In this document: in pieces, positions 1 to 10,729 of the stretch
Numbering within the stretch: position 1 is the first letter of the stretch
Layout of the letters: every line of letters starts with the position of its first letter
Source of the DNA: Plasmodium coatneyi
Taxonomy: Eukaryota; Apicomplexa; Aconoidasida; Haemosporida; Plasmodiidae
NCBI RefSeq assembly: GCF_001680005.1
Contig: NC_033561.1
Span: 744,001 to 808,000, forward strand
Length of the DNA: 64,000 nt
Direction: 5' to 3'
The notes under the pieces: generated by a model
Database searches by the model: none
What the model was told of the DNA's origin: nothing
The model's input: the letters and a program-made list of their open reading frames with translations, nothing else
Position numbers and translations under genes: made by a program

Positions 1-2577
1 CAGACAAAGAGGATAAATGAGAACCAACTCATAAGGGTAGAAAATATGTTTGAGGAGGATACGGTAGATGTGGTTAGAAGTAGCGAAGGGGTGGCAGCTC
101 CTAAACTGATGCTGGGTGATCATAAAGGGGGGGACACACACAACAGGGGGGAACTGAACCGCTTGACGTCAAACCGGAGTGAGGAACATATAATGACCCC
201 TCCCTTTGCCACAAACCATGTGCTGAAGACACACATATTTAGAGATGGTATGTTGTACGATCCCAATGAAGAAGCAACAGTTGGGAAGAGAAGCACCTTC
301 CCTCCGGTCGTTACTTCGGTGGTGCCAAATCGAGAAGGTTGCCTGGCCAGTCTGGTTAGTAGCAACACAAAGCAGTTCCAATGCAAATCTCCAGACCTTT
401 CCATCGATCAGAAAATCAGTACTACACATATAGGTAGGGACGCATCAGGAGGTAACAGAATGGAAAAGGTCCCCTATAAGGAAAGTGGACGTTGCACTGA
501 AGAGGAAGAAAGGGGGATGTTTAAGGACCCTTTTTTATACACTACTAGGGGGGAGAATCCATGGGCATTCCAGCAGAAGGAAGACATTTTTACAAACAAC
601 AGAACTGAAATGAACAAAAGCCAGTTGACCTACACGCAGAGGTTATTTGCTAGCCCGTACCGTCATGAAGAAAAGGGGACCCTACAAAATGCGACACTCG
701 GAAATGCCCGCACTGGAGATGATGAACGAAAGGAGAGCCATAGTGACGGTACTGTGTCCCCCTCCCCGGGGGATAAACCATGGGGTAACAATCCTCTGAC
801 CCTTTCCCTCCCCATTTCGAAGGCAGACAAAGGTTTACACACTACCTGTAACAACATTATCATGGAAAGGGCGATACCAAGGGCAACCTATGCTAGAAGA
901 ACTACAAACGTGGGAGAATCAAGAAACGCACTGAAGGATAGCAATGTGAATTTATTGAAATGTTTTAGGATGAATTTTGAGAGGGGGAGATCTTCCACCG
1001 TTGGAAGTGCTCGTCTTGGGGTGGGTGACTACACTAGGATGCGTTCAATTGGTAGGGTCTCTAATAGGAGGACTCCCCTTCGGGGTGACTTCGCCTTGAG
1101 GCCAACGGATGGGGACGTTACGCAGAAGAGCAACCTGTTCGAGTCCGTCGATGCGTTCTTCTACAATTTTAAAAAAAGTGGGGGTTCCTCCGGGGGGGAA
1201 TATGACCAGGTGGAGGGACACACTGTCGGGGGGAATGCTCCTGCGTGTAGTAGCGTGAAAACGACGACTACGAACACGAACTGCACGCAGGGTTGGACGA
1301 CGCTAAAGGGGGAGGACAACCACCATGCGTGTCTGCACGAAAAAGAAGCGAACAAGGAAGATCAACATTCCCCATTGCATTTCCCCAACGTGGAAGAGGA
1401 AAAACTGCCGAAGGAGGAGTTCCCCCCCTTGTACGAAAAAGACGGAGCAGACGCAGAAAAGGAAGAGAAAACCATTCTAACGATTCAGTGGAACATAAAA
1501 AAGATTTCTTTACTCTGTTCGAGCGACAACTACTTCGTTGTATCTCCTGAGTACAAAACAGAGACGCTGATCAATGAGTTTTTTATTCTCTTAAACATAA
1601 ACCAGGACGTTCAAATTTTGGTGGAGAATTCCTTTGACCTTCTTTTCTCCTACACAGGATTCTGTGACATCCTTTTTTCAGTTACCTGTGGAAAGTACCA
1701 GAAGAAGTTTTGCTTCTATGACTTTTCCACGATTCCTTGGTTTGGATTCAACAAATGGGGGATTCTAAAAAACTGCATGGAAAACGACAGCATATCTATC
1801 ACGGTAGACATTCACGACATTCGAAGGAAGGACTCTCTCAGGGACGTCTTCCTCACCAACGTAATAGCTTCCATGAGGAGTAACAATGGAAGTTTTCACT
1901 TCAAGGAGGGAACCCCTACTTCGTCTTCCGCAACAGTGGTAGAAGAGAAGAAGCCGTCTTCTTCCTCTATGATCGGCACGCCATCCGCCACAGGTGTTAC
2001 TAGCTCCTCTTCCTTAGATGCAGGGCGTCACAAATGCTTCTTCCCTCATAGTACACCCAAAATGAGCGACTCCTACAATAAATTGGTCAATCCTAATTTT
2101 AAGAGGAGACACACAGGAAGCATGCACACGGCTAGTACGCGCCAAAATACAATCCAATGGCAAAACAGACAAACCAGCGTGAATAATTACAACGGAAAAA
2201 TCACAAATCAGCAAAACCACAAAACCAACAGGGAGACCAACACAACGCCAACGGTAACGCAAACACACGGGAATAAACTCTACAAAGTGACGAAGAAAAA
2301 TGTAAACACAGAAAAAACAATTGAAGTATGCTCCCCCTTTGAGCGTAATCATGGAGGGAACTCCGTTCAACCACAGGGGTGTCAGGAAGGGACCCTCCCC
2401 AAAGGAACCCCTGGAAGTGGTGCCAATGGATGTGCTAATCAACCCATTGCACAGTTGGAATGTCCACCCCAAATGAAGAAAAAGGAGAACCCCTTCCGAA
2501 AGGACCCCCCCCAAGACGCGTCACAAAATAAGGAGCTACCCACTAGAGAGGGTAAATCCGTCCAGGGAGGGGGATAA
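1..2577 (+). CDS. Conserved-looking protein of unknown function, 5' end outside window
   Basis: The reading frame is open from base 1. An ATG lies at 46, but fifteen sense codons precede it without a stop, so the true start or an upstream exon is probably outside the window. From the ATG the product is 843 residues. Most of it is polar, low-complexity and probably disordered, rich in Asn, Thr, Ser, Lys and Glu. One compact hydrophobic block at about residues 480-600 (nt 1480-1850) has alternating strands and aromatic residues (for example FVVSPEYKTETLINEFF and STIPWFGFNKWGILKNCM) and looks like the single folded domain. The C-terminus is Asn/Gln/Thr-rich and ends in short basic and proline-rich stretches. 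I do not recognise the family. The gene is clearly coding because the frame stays open across the compact block, but no function can be assigned. Confidence 0.85.
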   Translation, partial: QTKRINENQLIRVENMFEEDTVDVVRSSEGVAAPKLMLGDHKGGDTHNRGELNRLTSNRSEEHIMTPPFATNHVLKTHIFRDGMLYDPNEEATVGKRSTFPPVVTSVVPNREGCLASLVSSNTKQFQCKSPDLSIDQKISTTHIGRDASGGNRMEKVPYKESGRCTEEEERGMFKDPFLYTTRGENPWAFQQKEDIFTNNRTEMNKSQLTYTQRLFASPYRHEEKGTLQNATLGNARTGDDERKESHSDGTVSPSPGDKPWGNNPLTLSLPISKADKGLHTTCNNIIMERAIPRATYARRTTNVGESRNALKDSNVNLLKCFRMNFERGRSSTVGSARLGVGDYTRMRSIGRVSNRRTPLRGDFALRPTDGDVTQKSNLFESVDAFFYNFKKSGGSSGGEYDQVEGHTVGGNAPACSSVKTTTTNTNCTQGWTTLKGEDNHHACLHEKEANKEDQHSPLHFPNVEEEKLPKEEFPPLYEKDGADAEKEEKTILTIQWNIKKISLLCSSDNYFVVSPEYKTETLINEFFILLNINQDVQILVENSFDLLFSYTGFCDILFSVTCGKYQKKFCFYDFSTIPWFGFNKWGILKNCMENDSISITVDIHDIRRKDSLRDVFLTNVIASMRSNNGSFHFKEGTPTSSSATVVEEKKPSSSSMIGTPSATGVTSSSSLDAGRHKCFFPHSTPKMSDSYNKLVNPNFKRRHTGSMHTASTRQNTIQWQNRQTSVNNYNGKITNQQNHKTNRETNTTPTVTQTHGNKLYKVTKKNVNTEKTIEVCSPFERNHGGNSVQPQGCQEGTLPKGTPGSGANGCANQPIAQLECPPQMKKKENPFRKDPPQDASQNKELPTREGKSVQGGG

Positions 2578-3274
2578 GATCCCCCCACGATAGAAACGTG
2601 CCAACTGGAAGAGCATCTCCAAAAAAATGTTATCACATGATTGGTTCTCCCCTGTTAAAATAAAATTGCTCAATAGGTGACCAATGGAGGTCAGGGCAGG
2701 AGCTTCTTTTTTTTTTTTTTTTTTTTTTTTTTCCAACGCAGAAGTTGTGGTGTGCCCCCCTTCCTGTGGATGATCCCCCGATGGGTGCACACACACCTTA
2801 CAAATGATTGCGTGGCGGAAGCGCCGTCACTGCACCGTTGCCGTTTTGTGACTTTCCCCTCCCTACCAACGCGTACCTCCCTTTCGACCTGTGCCCCCAA
2901 GTGATAACCCCTTTAGGCGTGTTGCAAAAATGCACATCCCTGTATAGGTGTATTTTTAAGGGGGGGGACTCTGTGCCTCTTCTTTGATGCCCCAGGTTGT
3001 ATTGCTTCCTGCGAAGCGAAGGAAACGAACGGATAGTGGACGCCCACTTTGGCTAAAATAAACTACAACACTGTTGTTACTGTTGTAAAAAAGGGAACGT
3101 ATAAAAATAATGGAAATAATGTAAATAATGGAAAGGATAAATTAGAGCATAATGCATGATGCTTAGTATGGCGCGTGCAGAAGGTGGATTCTTCTGAACG
3201 AAGGGGAGGGGACACTTCGCCTATTCCCACGTTTGCATCAAACTTCACGTCCTATTTCACGCCCACTTCGAATC
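2578..3274. other. Intergenic region between convergent genes
   Basis: This holds the 3' flanks of the gene ending at 2577 and of the biotin ligase on the opposite strand. A pure T tract of about 26 bases lies at 2707-2732. Short ORFs here arise from simple sequence, and I see no gene. Confidence 0.7.
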
Positions 3275-4138
3275 TCATCCCGGGTGACCGTCGAAGAGAC
3301 GCAGGTGCCCCGTGTTCACGTGGATGAGCTCGTTCTTCCCCCGTAAGAGGAGGAGTGAGCCGTCGTGGAGCAGCCCTTGGAGGCACCCATGAATTAACTC
3401 ATGATCCGTATCGACCAGAACGTTCCTGTCTTTGTATAGAAGCCTTGGCGTTATGTAATCCAGGAAGGAAGAGAATCCCTCCTCTCTCAGTTTTACCAAT
3501 ACTGCATGCAAATTGTAGATTAACTTTTCCGTGACATCCTCTACTGATGGGATTAAATACAGGCTGTTGAAATCTCGTTGTAGTTCCTTCTGCACAGAAG
3601 TGTAGTTGTTACCTAGGAGGTTATTCCTATCCGTTAGGGTTAAGTTGATCCCTATGCCAATCATCACACAGACGTAACGGTTCAGCAACGAAGGGAAGTC
3701 ATCTAGGTAGTATAAGTTAACAAGACAACCGGCTATTTTTTTTTCGTTCACGAGGACATCATTGATCCATTTGATCTGTGTTACTAAGTGGAAGTGCTCC
3801 AACGTTTTGCTCACTGCCACGGTGGAGGTTTGTGCTAGGTACTTGACCTTCTCTATGTCTTCCCTCTTCCACAGAAGAACAAAGGTTGTAAAAATATTTC
3901 CCCTTTCCGATAGCCATACTCTGTCTTGCTTCTTCTTCGTGTCTCTCGTCCCGATCCCATTTGTCTGTTCGTTGCAAGTCACCACGATTATGTTTTTTTC
4001 GTCTTGTAAAATCCCATTTTGTAGCAGACGCGCCATGTTCCGTTTGCAGTACAGCTGGGTGGAGTCCAGCACGTCGAAGTGCAGACGCAGAGCACCCAGC
4101 TCAGGGTAGGACCTTTCGAAAGAGGCTTCGGGGTCCAT
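3275..4138 (-). CDS. Biotin--protein ligase (holocarboxylase synthetase)
   Basis: The predicted enzyme activates biotin with ATP to biotinyl-5'-AMP and transfers it to a lysine of a biotin-dependent carboxylase; in Plasmodium the likely target is the apicoplast acetyl-CoA carboxylase (family knowledge). The 287-residue product carries the BirA-type catalytic layout. It has a DSTQ biotin-binding segment at about 25-28, a variant of the glycine-rich biotinyl-AMP loop (QTNGIGTRD, 58-66), KWINDV at 123-128 (family KWPND), KIAGCL at 134-139 and GIGIN near 157. A C-terminal SH3-like cap follows, with HGCLQGLLHDGSLLLL. There is no N-terminal helix-turn-helix, so it is monofunctional rather than a BirA-like repressor. 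I see no clear organelle-targeting peptide. The glycine loop is weaker than the bacterial GRGRRGR consensus. Single exon; the start is the first ATG in the frame. Confidence 0.88.
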   Translation of the reverse strand: MDPEASFERSYPELGALRLHFDVLDSTQLYCKRNMARLLQNGILQDEKNIIVVTCNEQTNGIGTRDTKKKQDRVWLSERGNIFTTFVLLWKREDIEKVKYLAQTSTVAVSKTLEHFHLVTQIKWINDVLVNEKKIAGCLVNLYYLDDFPSLLNRYVCVMIGIGINLTLTDRNNLLGNNYTSVQKELQRDFNSLYLIPSVEDVTEKLIYNLHAVLVKLREEGFSSFLDYITPRLLYKDRNVLVDTDHELIHGCLQGLLHDGSLLLLRGKNELIHVNTGHLRLFDGHPG

Positions 4139-4493
4139 CGTCCTTCTGGTGGGGATGCTCCGCTCACGGTTGCTTTTTTTTCTATTTAACCGATTCCCCC
4201 TCGGTGGAGGTATCTTTCGCTGTAGATTACGAAACCGGTGAACTTCTTCTTATACCCTTTTTTTTTTTTTTCCTTTCTTTGTTAAGAATATTATGTTGCG
4301 CTTGCATACAGGTGTGGAAAATTTCTCTGTAAGTAACGTGCCTTCCGGAAAATAACCTCCTTGTGGAACTACGCATGCTTGTCCGCCACGACTCTACATT
4401 CTTCCATTTTTACGTGCACATGTTTGTGTACACTTTTTTGGGCTTCCTCGGTTTCGTTTTCTCTGAATTTTCCTGCACGCTGCTTTGCCTACG

Positions 4494-4501
4494 TGCATGC
4501 A
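4494..4501. promoter_or_regulatory. TGCATGCA box
   Basis: This perfect palindrome matches the motif known to be bound by one Plasmodium ApiAP2 family (the AP2-Sp type recognises TGCATG cores). It lies about 355 bp upstream of the biotin ligase start codon. Function here is inference from the motif alone. Confidence 0.3.
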
Positions 4502-4884
4502 TGCCTTGTGGCTTTTTTCCCCGCGCGGAAAACAACGGCGTGCAACCACATAGGAAAAAAAAACCACTTGCGATGGAAAATTATTTATTTTACTACATGT
4601 TCGCATCGTTATCTTTCTACGTTGCTGTTTTATTATATTTTTATTTTTTTTTGATATAAGGTAAGACTAGCCAAAAGTGGACGAACAAGGGACAAACGAG
4701 CGTATCTTAAGTTTACACATTTGTGGTTCCCCAAATGGGGGCAAATAGGGAGGGGACATACCCCTTGTCGTTGTATGCCATTCTTCCTGGGGATCATTCG
4801 GCGCGTCTTGTTTGGGTTTATCAACTGGGTGACGTGGAAAGGAGTGCTAGCCATTTTGGAGGATGATTTTTTTGCCCCTTTTTT

Positions 4885-4954
4885 ACCTGACCGGCAAGGT
4901 GATTTTTTAAGTGTTATTTTGAAAAGCGCTTTTTTTTTGCCTGAACGGCAAGGT
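4885..4954. repeat. Pair of ACCTGACCGGCAAGGT-like elements
   Basis: Copy one at 4885-4900 and copy two at 4939-4954 differ at only two positions (ACCTGACC versus GCCTGAAC, followed by GGCAAGGT). Each follows a T-rich run and precedes a run of T. They share the CCTGA core with the dispersed motif found elsewhere in the window. Confidence 0.5.
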
Positions 4955-5523
4955 AATTTTCCCCCCGTTGGAAATGAACACTTGGCAGAACGGGTGGGGA
5001 GTCAAATGGGAAAGACGCAGCCCAGCAACGTCTCTATAAGGAGAGGAACCATATCTACACAGATCGTGGAAACCACCACATGTCTACTTAATCACCTCCC
5101 CGCGATTAATCTACTTGTAGATTTCACATTAACGTATTTTTTTATATCTGTTATACTGCTTTAATGTCCACACATTGGTACATATAAAGTATTTATTTTT
5201 ATATATGCAGTTAATTAAAAAAAAAAAAAAAAGGAGGCACGCTACACGTGGGGAAAACACAAGGGAATAAAAGGTGGGTAAAAATTATAAGGCACATTAA
5301 CCGAAAAAATGTGCAGAACGAGGGATAGCACAACTGTGCGTTTGTTATATTCTCGGTTTCAGCGCGCCTTCGTTGAATCTTCATGGCCGTCCGCTATGCG
5401 TGACATTCACGTGGATGCACACGCCGGTGTTGTATGGGTGATATTTCCTGGAAGAGTCGTTGGTTATACATACTTGCTCAAACGGGGAAGACCCTGGGAT
5501 GGGTACCCCCCCTTAGTTGTTTC

Positions 5524-6611
5524 TTACCATTCTTCCGCTGCAATTGGGTTTTTCCATTCCTCGTTCGCATTGTCATTCCATTCTTCCTTCTTGTTCCACT
5601 CTTCATATGGAGCCTCCGTGGCGAATTGGTTCTCAGTCAAGTGAGGAGCTGCGGGGGCCGTTTCTTCTATGGCTAAATTTTTCAGTTCAAATTGTTCGGG
5701 GTCTCTCCACAAGAACATATCTACCATGACCTTCCATGGCTTCGACCTTGGCAAGGTTCCCTTGAGGTATAAAACTTCTTGTGCTAGCAGCCAGTACATA
5801 AGTGCAATGGATTCCTTTCCTTTATTGTTACAAGGAATAGCAATGTCTACATGCTCTAGGGGAGAATCCGAATCGCACAGAGCAATGACAGGGATGTTTG
5901 CATAGGCTGATTCTTTAACCGGTTGTGCATCTGTCCTTGGATCCGTTACAATTAGCAATCTGGGTTCAGTAAACTTCTGGATAATTTGATTCGTCAACAT
6001 ACCAGGGGTCCACCTTCCTGCGATGGCTTGTGCTCCTGTGTATTGAGCGAATTTCAAAACGGCTCTACTTCCAAATGGTCTTGCTGACACTACCACTACA
6101 TCTGCTGGGTTGTTAATGGCTACGATAATTCTTGCGGCCAGCTGGAGCTTCTCATACGTCTTGGCTAAGTTGAGGATGTGCACGCCGTCCTTCGCCCTGG
6201 TGTATACGTACCTCTTCATTTTATTTTCCAGGTTCTTCGTTCCGATGTGGACCTAAATTGGTTGCGGGGGGATACATATGAGGGGTTCCTTGCAACGCGG
6301 CTCCGCGTAGAGGTAGCTCAGTTCAGATGCATCTCCGTTGAGATGCACTCGGTTTAGATGCATCTCCGTTCAGAGGGGGCTACGTTATGCAACATACTAT
6401 GGTGTTGGGGGGGGCGGCGTGACCTAGCCCGTGAGGAGGTACTACCCCCATGCAAGGGCATATACGTTTGCAAAGGCATATACATTTGGAAAGCCACCCC
6501 CCTCCGGGAGGCCTGCCCAATTGCATCTCACCATCCAGTGCTTACCTTACAGATGAGCATCTTCGCGATGCTCTCCTCCTTGGGGGACTGCACTTTCTTA
6601 TTAGTCGACAT
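5524..6611 (-). CDS. RPSA: 40S ribosomal protein SA (uS2), two exons
   Basis: A structural protein of the small cytosolic ribosomal subunit, family uS2. Exon 1 is complement(6546..6611), encoding 22 residues that begin MSTNKKVQ. Exon 2 is complement(5524..6252), with the acceptor at TTTAG just before 6252. The join reads LICKVHIGTKNLENKMKRYV, as in eukaryotic SA proteins, giving 264 residues in total. Family hallmarks follow, including the conserved blocks DGVHILNL, VSARPFGSRAVLKFAQYTGA, GRWTPGMLTNQ, EPRLLIVTDPRTDAQ and the segment ending MVDMFLWRDPE. The tail is the usual short acidic extension with repeated EEW motifs. The 293-bp intron contains a small hairpin-forming direct repeat. A start at the downstream ATG (6219) would delete the conserved N-terminus, so the spliced start is preferred. 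Confidence 0.95.
6321..6373. repeat. Direct repeat with hairpin inside the RPSA intron
   Basis: Two 22-nt copies (6321-6342 and 6352-6373) differ at two or three positions and share AGATGCATCTCCGTT. Between the copies, TGCATCTC at 6328-6335 and GAGATGCA at 6340-6347 form a perfect 8-bp stem with a CGTT loop. Confidence 0.6.
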
Positions 6612-9410
6612 TTTTTTTTTTCTAAAGTTATACTCGATGGGGACGTAATAAATATCCTAGCCTCGTGTTGTTGCGTTGTTTAAATTGTTCACTTTTACTA
6701 CGCGTGACAAAAATGGGCTTATGCTCACCTTTCGTGTTTTTTTTTTTTTTTCTTTGTCACTATATAATGAGCGGTAGAATGTTCTTTTCTATAAGGAAGT
6801 TCATTCGATACTTTTCATGTATGCTTCTTTTTGCGTAAATCCTGAAGGTTTAAATTTTTTTTTTTTTTTTTTTTTTTTTTTATCTGCAAAAATTGTTATT
6901 TGCAATTGCGGCATGGAAAAAAGCCTCGTTCAGCTTATGCGTGGAAAAGCAGAGTGGAGTGAACTCCGTTTTGCATTCCTTCACCTTTATGCGCGGGATG
7001 GACTTAAATGGAGGTGGAAGTCACAATTCCGTTTTCAATGCAGTTATTATTTTAACCCTCACGGGGTCACAAAGTGTAATGCGCATATGACGCGTATAGG
7101 CATATCATATGTATTATTTTTATATGTATCTGCACTGTGGGGGTGGAAAAAAAATACCATCGGGGACGATCAAGGTTCCGAGGGGAGGGTTTCTTTTTTT
7201 CTCACCGTTGGGGTAACCTAACAAATGAGAAAGGGAGAAGTTGCAATATGCTCTCCTCACATGACAAGTAAAAGGAACAGGCCAAAAAAGAAATGCGGCC
7301 ACACCGTCACCGTTTCCAACGACAATATGGGCAACGGTACGCGCTGTTGTGTATGCGCTTTTGCTTTTCTTAGCAGATGACCCTCCCCCCTCCACATTAT
7401 CGCAAGCAGGTTAACTTCACAAACGCGTGGTGCGTTAGGCAGGGGCCCATTTTTACCGCATATGTTTTATGTACGCCTTAAATATACAGTACAGCAGAAT
7501 AACGCAGGGCGTTTTACCTGTGAATCGCGCGTTTTTTTTTTTTTTTTTTTTTTTTCTTCGCGGGGGAATTGAGGGGTGCTCCTTAACCGCGTTGTAAGGT
7601 GCTTGTCGTGGGATCCCTGCGCCAATTTTTTCGCATCGTTCTGTGCAGCGCAATGTTTTGCATAAAAAATATTTTACTTTTCCACAGTTTCATTTCCACC
7701 GCTCTATTTTCCTCCTGTTTTGTTGCCTCTTTTTTTAACTGCGGAGTTGAGGAACATACATGCTGCTTCTTCACCCCATAATAAAATCCTTTCGCTCTGT
7801 GCTACCGCTATTATGTTTGGAGACTCCTCCCCGAACTGGCACATACAGGTTAACCTTTCCGTAGGTGTATATGTTTCCCCTTCCACGCTTCCCTGTTCGC
7901 CCTTACCTGTTTGTATAACCAGTTAGGCATTCCTCCGTTAGTTGTTCCCCCCTATGGCAACGTAAAAATGCATTTTCGTCACACCGTAAGTGCGTCAAAT
8001 GGTATTTAAAAAAAATTCCCCTACAAGGAGCTACCTTTTTCAGAAAGAGGCGACAGACGGGTGGGGTTTAGTCCCCTTTTCCGTATGACCCAAAATGGGA
8101 AAAAAAAAAAAAAAAAAAAAAATTCCCCGCGACAACATTCGTGTTTACCATTTGGAGGGTTATAGAAATGCCAAAGTGGATGTGGTGGATTGCAAAAGAG
8201 TTCGCTTGTCTGAGGAAATCCCGTTTGGGGTGGTTCGTTTCACGGTGAAGAGGATTCTTAATGGAACGTAGGGCTTCTTCCCCACCGGGAGGAGCAAACT
8301 GTTAGGCACGCACCACACTAATGGTTCCCCCCCCAAGGGGCTGTGGAGCAGTAAGCTCATCGCTGTGGTAGCGCAATACGCGCAAAACAAAATTGTCCCA
8401 AAATGCTCCCTCACGTGTTTCAACCCCAGTTGTGTAAATCACGTTTACAACTTTTTTCTTCACATTTTCATGTCGAAAAATTGAAAGGGACGCCTTTCCC
8501 GCAAGAGGGAATTGCTCATTTGCCTGACCGCGCCACTTCCACACATGTGGGGGAATAAATATGTTGGACAAAAATATGTAAATCGTAACAAGTGAACAGA
8601 TGAGGTCAAAATGGAAAGGTTTTGTTTCCCCGGGTACGTATACATATGTGTACACATGCATATACATTTTTACCGCGCTGATGTGGTAAAATTTCCCATA
8701 AATGTAACACCCGCGTGGCGTAGAGAAGTGTGTCCGGTTTGTTCAAATGGGTTGGCTGGTTGATCGGTTGTCTCCGCAGTAAAAATTAAAAGGACCAGTT
8801 GGGACGAATAGGATGCTCCCCTTTATTATGCGCCAAATCCATGCAAAGGTGTCACTGTGGAAAAAAAAAAAAATATTCCACAGGCAGATGTTCAGCACGT
8901 ACGACATGTGCGCACAGACAGGGGGCATATTTTATGTGCCGCTTTACCTGACTGTTTTGCATTTTTCTTTTTTTTTGCTTTTCCATTTTGCATCTCCCTT
9001 CAATTGTTTTTCCCACGAGTTATCCAATTCGTCCTTTATTCAAAAAAATACACACATCAAAAGTTCGACCAACATCTCACGAACCCTACATTTGCGTAAA
9101 CGCATTTTTGCGTCCTCACATATGAACAACCGCTCACCCCCATCTTTTTACGATTTTCAAACCTGTTAAGATGTCTCACCACGTGGCACGGCAAAAACAG
9201 ATGGAGTACATTTACTCGCGAAGTTTCCTTAGAAAGGTAGTAACTCGAGCGTTAAGGAAAAGGGGCAAGCTCCCATCCACGGACTGGTTTCCGCCATGCA
9301 ACGCTAACAAGAAATCCCCCATTTTCCTTTTTGTATGAACAAGTCATATTTTTTTTCTACCTTGCACAGCTAGATCGTTCACACCTTGCTCAAATGTGTG
9401 TAAATAGCTA

Positions 9411-9444
<34 letters not shown>

Positions 9445-10729
9445 GCCTGACTTGGTCATAATTTTTTCTAAAATGTGACCGGTGTGCGCTTTTACTCTTT
9501 TTCTGCGCTCCCTTGAGGAACTACCAAATTGCAACGCTTTTGATCTGTTGTAAAGGAGGTTTCCGCTCTACATTGGCGTTTGCATGTCCATTTGTTCTAC
9601 ATACAGTTTATCTTTTTAGTTCCTTCCGACTGGCATTATATGACTGCCTATCGGTCTGTTTCGATCTGCTCCGATGTTCACCTTTCTTTTTTGCCTCTTT
9701 ACATAACGTGTGCGTTTTTTTTCTCTCAAAAAGGGGGAAGAAAATACTACGCGGTTTAGGAGCTTCTTCGCGCAGTTAGCAAAGGGCGCATATTTATGTA
9801 ACACATTTTTACGCGCATTTTTGGGTACTTCCTCCTCTTAGCGTATGATTATTTTTGTTTGTTCTGTTTCGTTCTATTTCGCTCTTCTTTTTTTTTTTTT
9901 TTTTTGTTCTGTGCCGCTGCGCTTATTGAACATACTGCGCGTATTTTTTCTTGCCACGCTGAGTGCGTACCGTGAGGAGTTTGCACTCGACGTTTGAGGC
10001 GGTTTTTAAAGGGAAAAAACACAAAGTGATGATGTGGCAAAAATGAGAAAACATGAAAATTGTTAAATGCTAAAATGTGAAGTGGCAAACTCGCAAAAAT
10101 TTCCCCCTTTGCACATGCCCGCTCTCCCCACTGTTCACCCAATAGAGCCTAGCATATTTATCCGCGCACAAGTCAGAGGAGGTTCCGCTTAAACCTACGC
10201 GACCGTTGAACAGGTACGAGTCGTAAAATAAAAGGAGCCAAGTGCGGGTCGGCCATTTAGCGCTGGTGCTTACCATGTGCATCTCGCCAATGAGAGGTGT
10301 GCACTAATTATTTTTGTGAACAACCACTAACGACATCATTTTTTTTTTTTTTTTTTCTTCTTTACCTCAGAAAAAAAAGGGCACCGTTTAGCTCAGGAGT
10401 GAAAAAAAAAAAGAAAATTTTATTCTAAGTATTGAGGTCACCTAGTGAAGAACAAATCTGCATTTGATTAGAAGTGCGAAAGGTTAAAAAAAAAAAAAAA
10501 AAAACTTCCACAGAAAAGAACGCATTATCTGTGCTGCGCAAACAATGACGTTGTGCAGAAGCGTAGAATAGTTCTTTTCACAAACGACGACGCAGAGGAC
10601 TGATCTCTCTGTTTCGTGTTAAGGGGCGAATGGAAAAGGGTTGTATGTGCAACTGTGTATGTCAAACGGTACGAACGGTAAGCCAAGTTAATACACCCCT
10701 CGTGAATTATATTCCCCACTTGTTAAACC
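6612..10729. other. 4.1 kb gene-free, homopolymer-rich intergenic region
   Basis: This region separates the divergent RPSA (-) and 1644-residue (+) genes. It contains many pure A or T runs (for example 6855-6881, 7533-7554, 8101-8121, 9410-9438, 10341-10356 and 10486-10504) and at least four CCTGA-type elements (near 8522, 8946, 9334 and 9445). All ORFs are short, mutually overlapping on both strands and without recognisable domains. I found no tRNA or other structural RNA by eye. Confidence 0.6.
9445..9460 (+). repeat. Dispersed motif copy GCCTGACTTGGTCATA
   Basis: This is one copy of the TTTRCCTGACYTGTTCA-like element, with one mismatch in the centre. It sits directly after a T tract of about 28 bases. 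A shorter inverted relative (TATGAACAAGTCATA) lies at about 9334. Confidence 0.45.

Larger units (their letters stand above)
4139..5523. other. Intergenic region upstream of the biotin ligase gene
   Basis: This 1.4 kb holds the promoter side of the biotin ligase gene and the 3' flank of the RPSA gene, both on the minus strand. Visible content is poly-T at about 4258-4270, a TGCATGCA box at 4494, two copies of a CCTGAMCGGCAAGGT element at 4885-4954 and poly-A at 5217-5232. ORFs of 60-147 codons here look like chance. Confidence 0.65.

Noticed and set aside
4361..4659. Two overlapping ORFs of about 97 codons upstream of the biotin ligase gene
   Set aside because: Both are open over the same T-rich DNA in different frames, Phe/Leu/Cys-rich and without a plausible start or domain.
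8302..8667. 121-codon reverse ORF in the gene-free interval
   Set aside because: No domain, competing ORFs in other frames and no splice partners found nearby.
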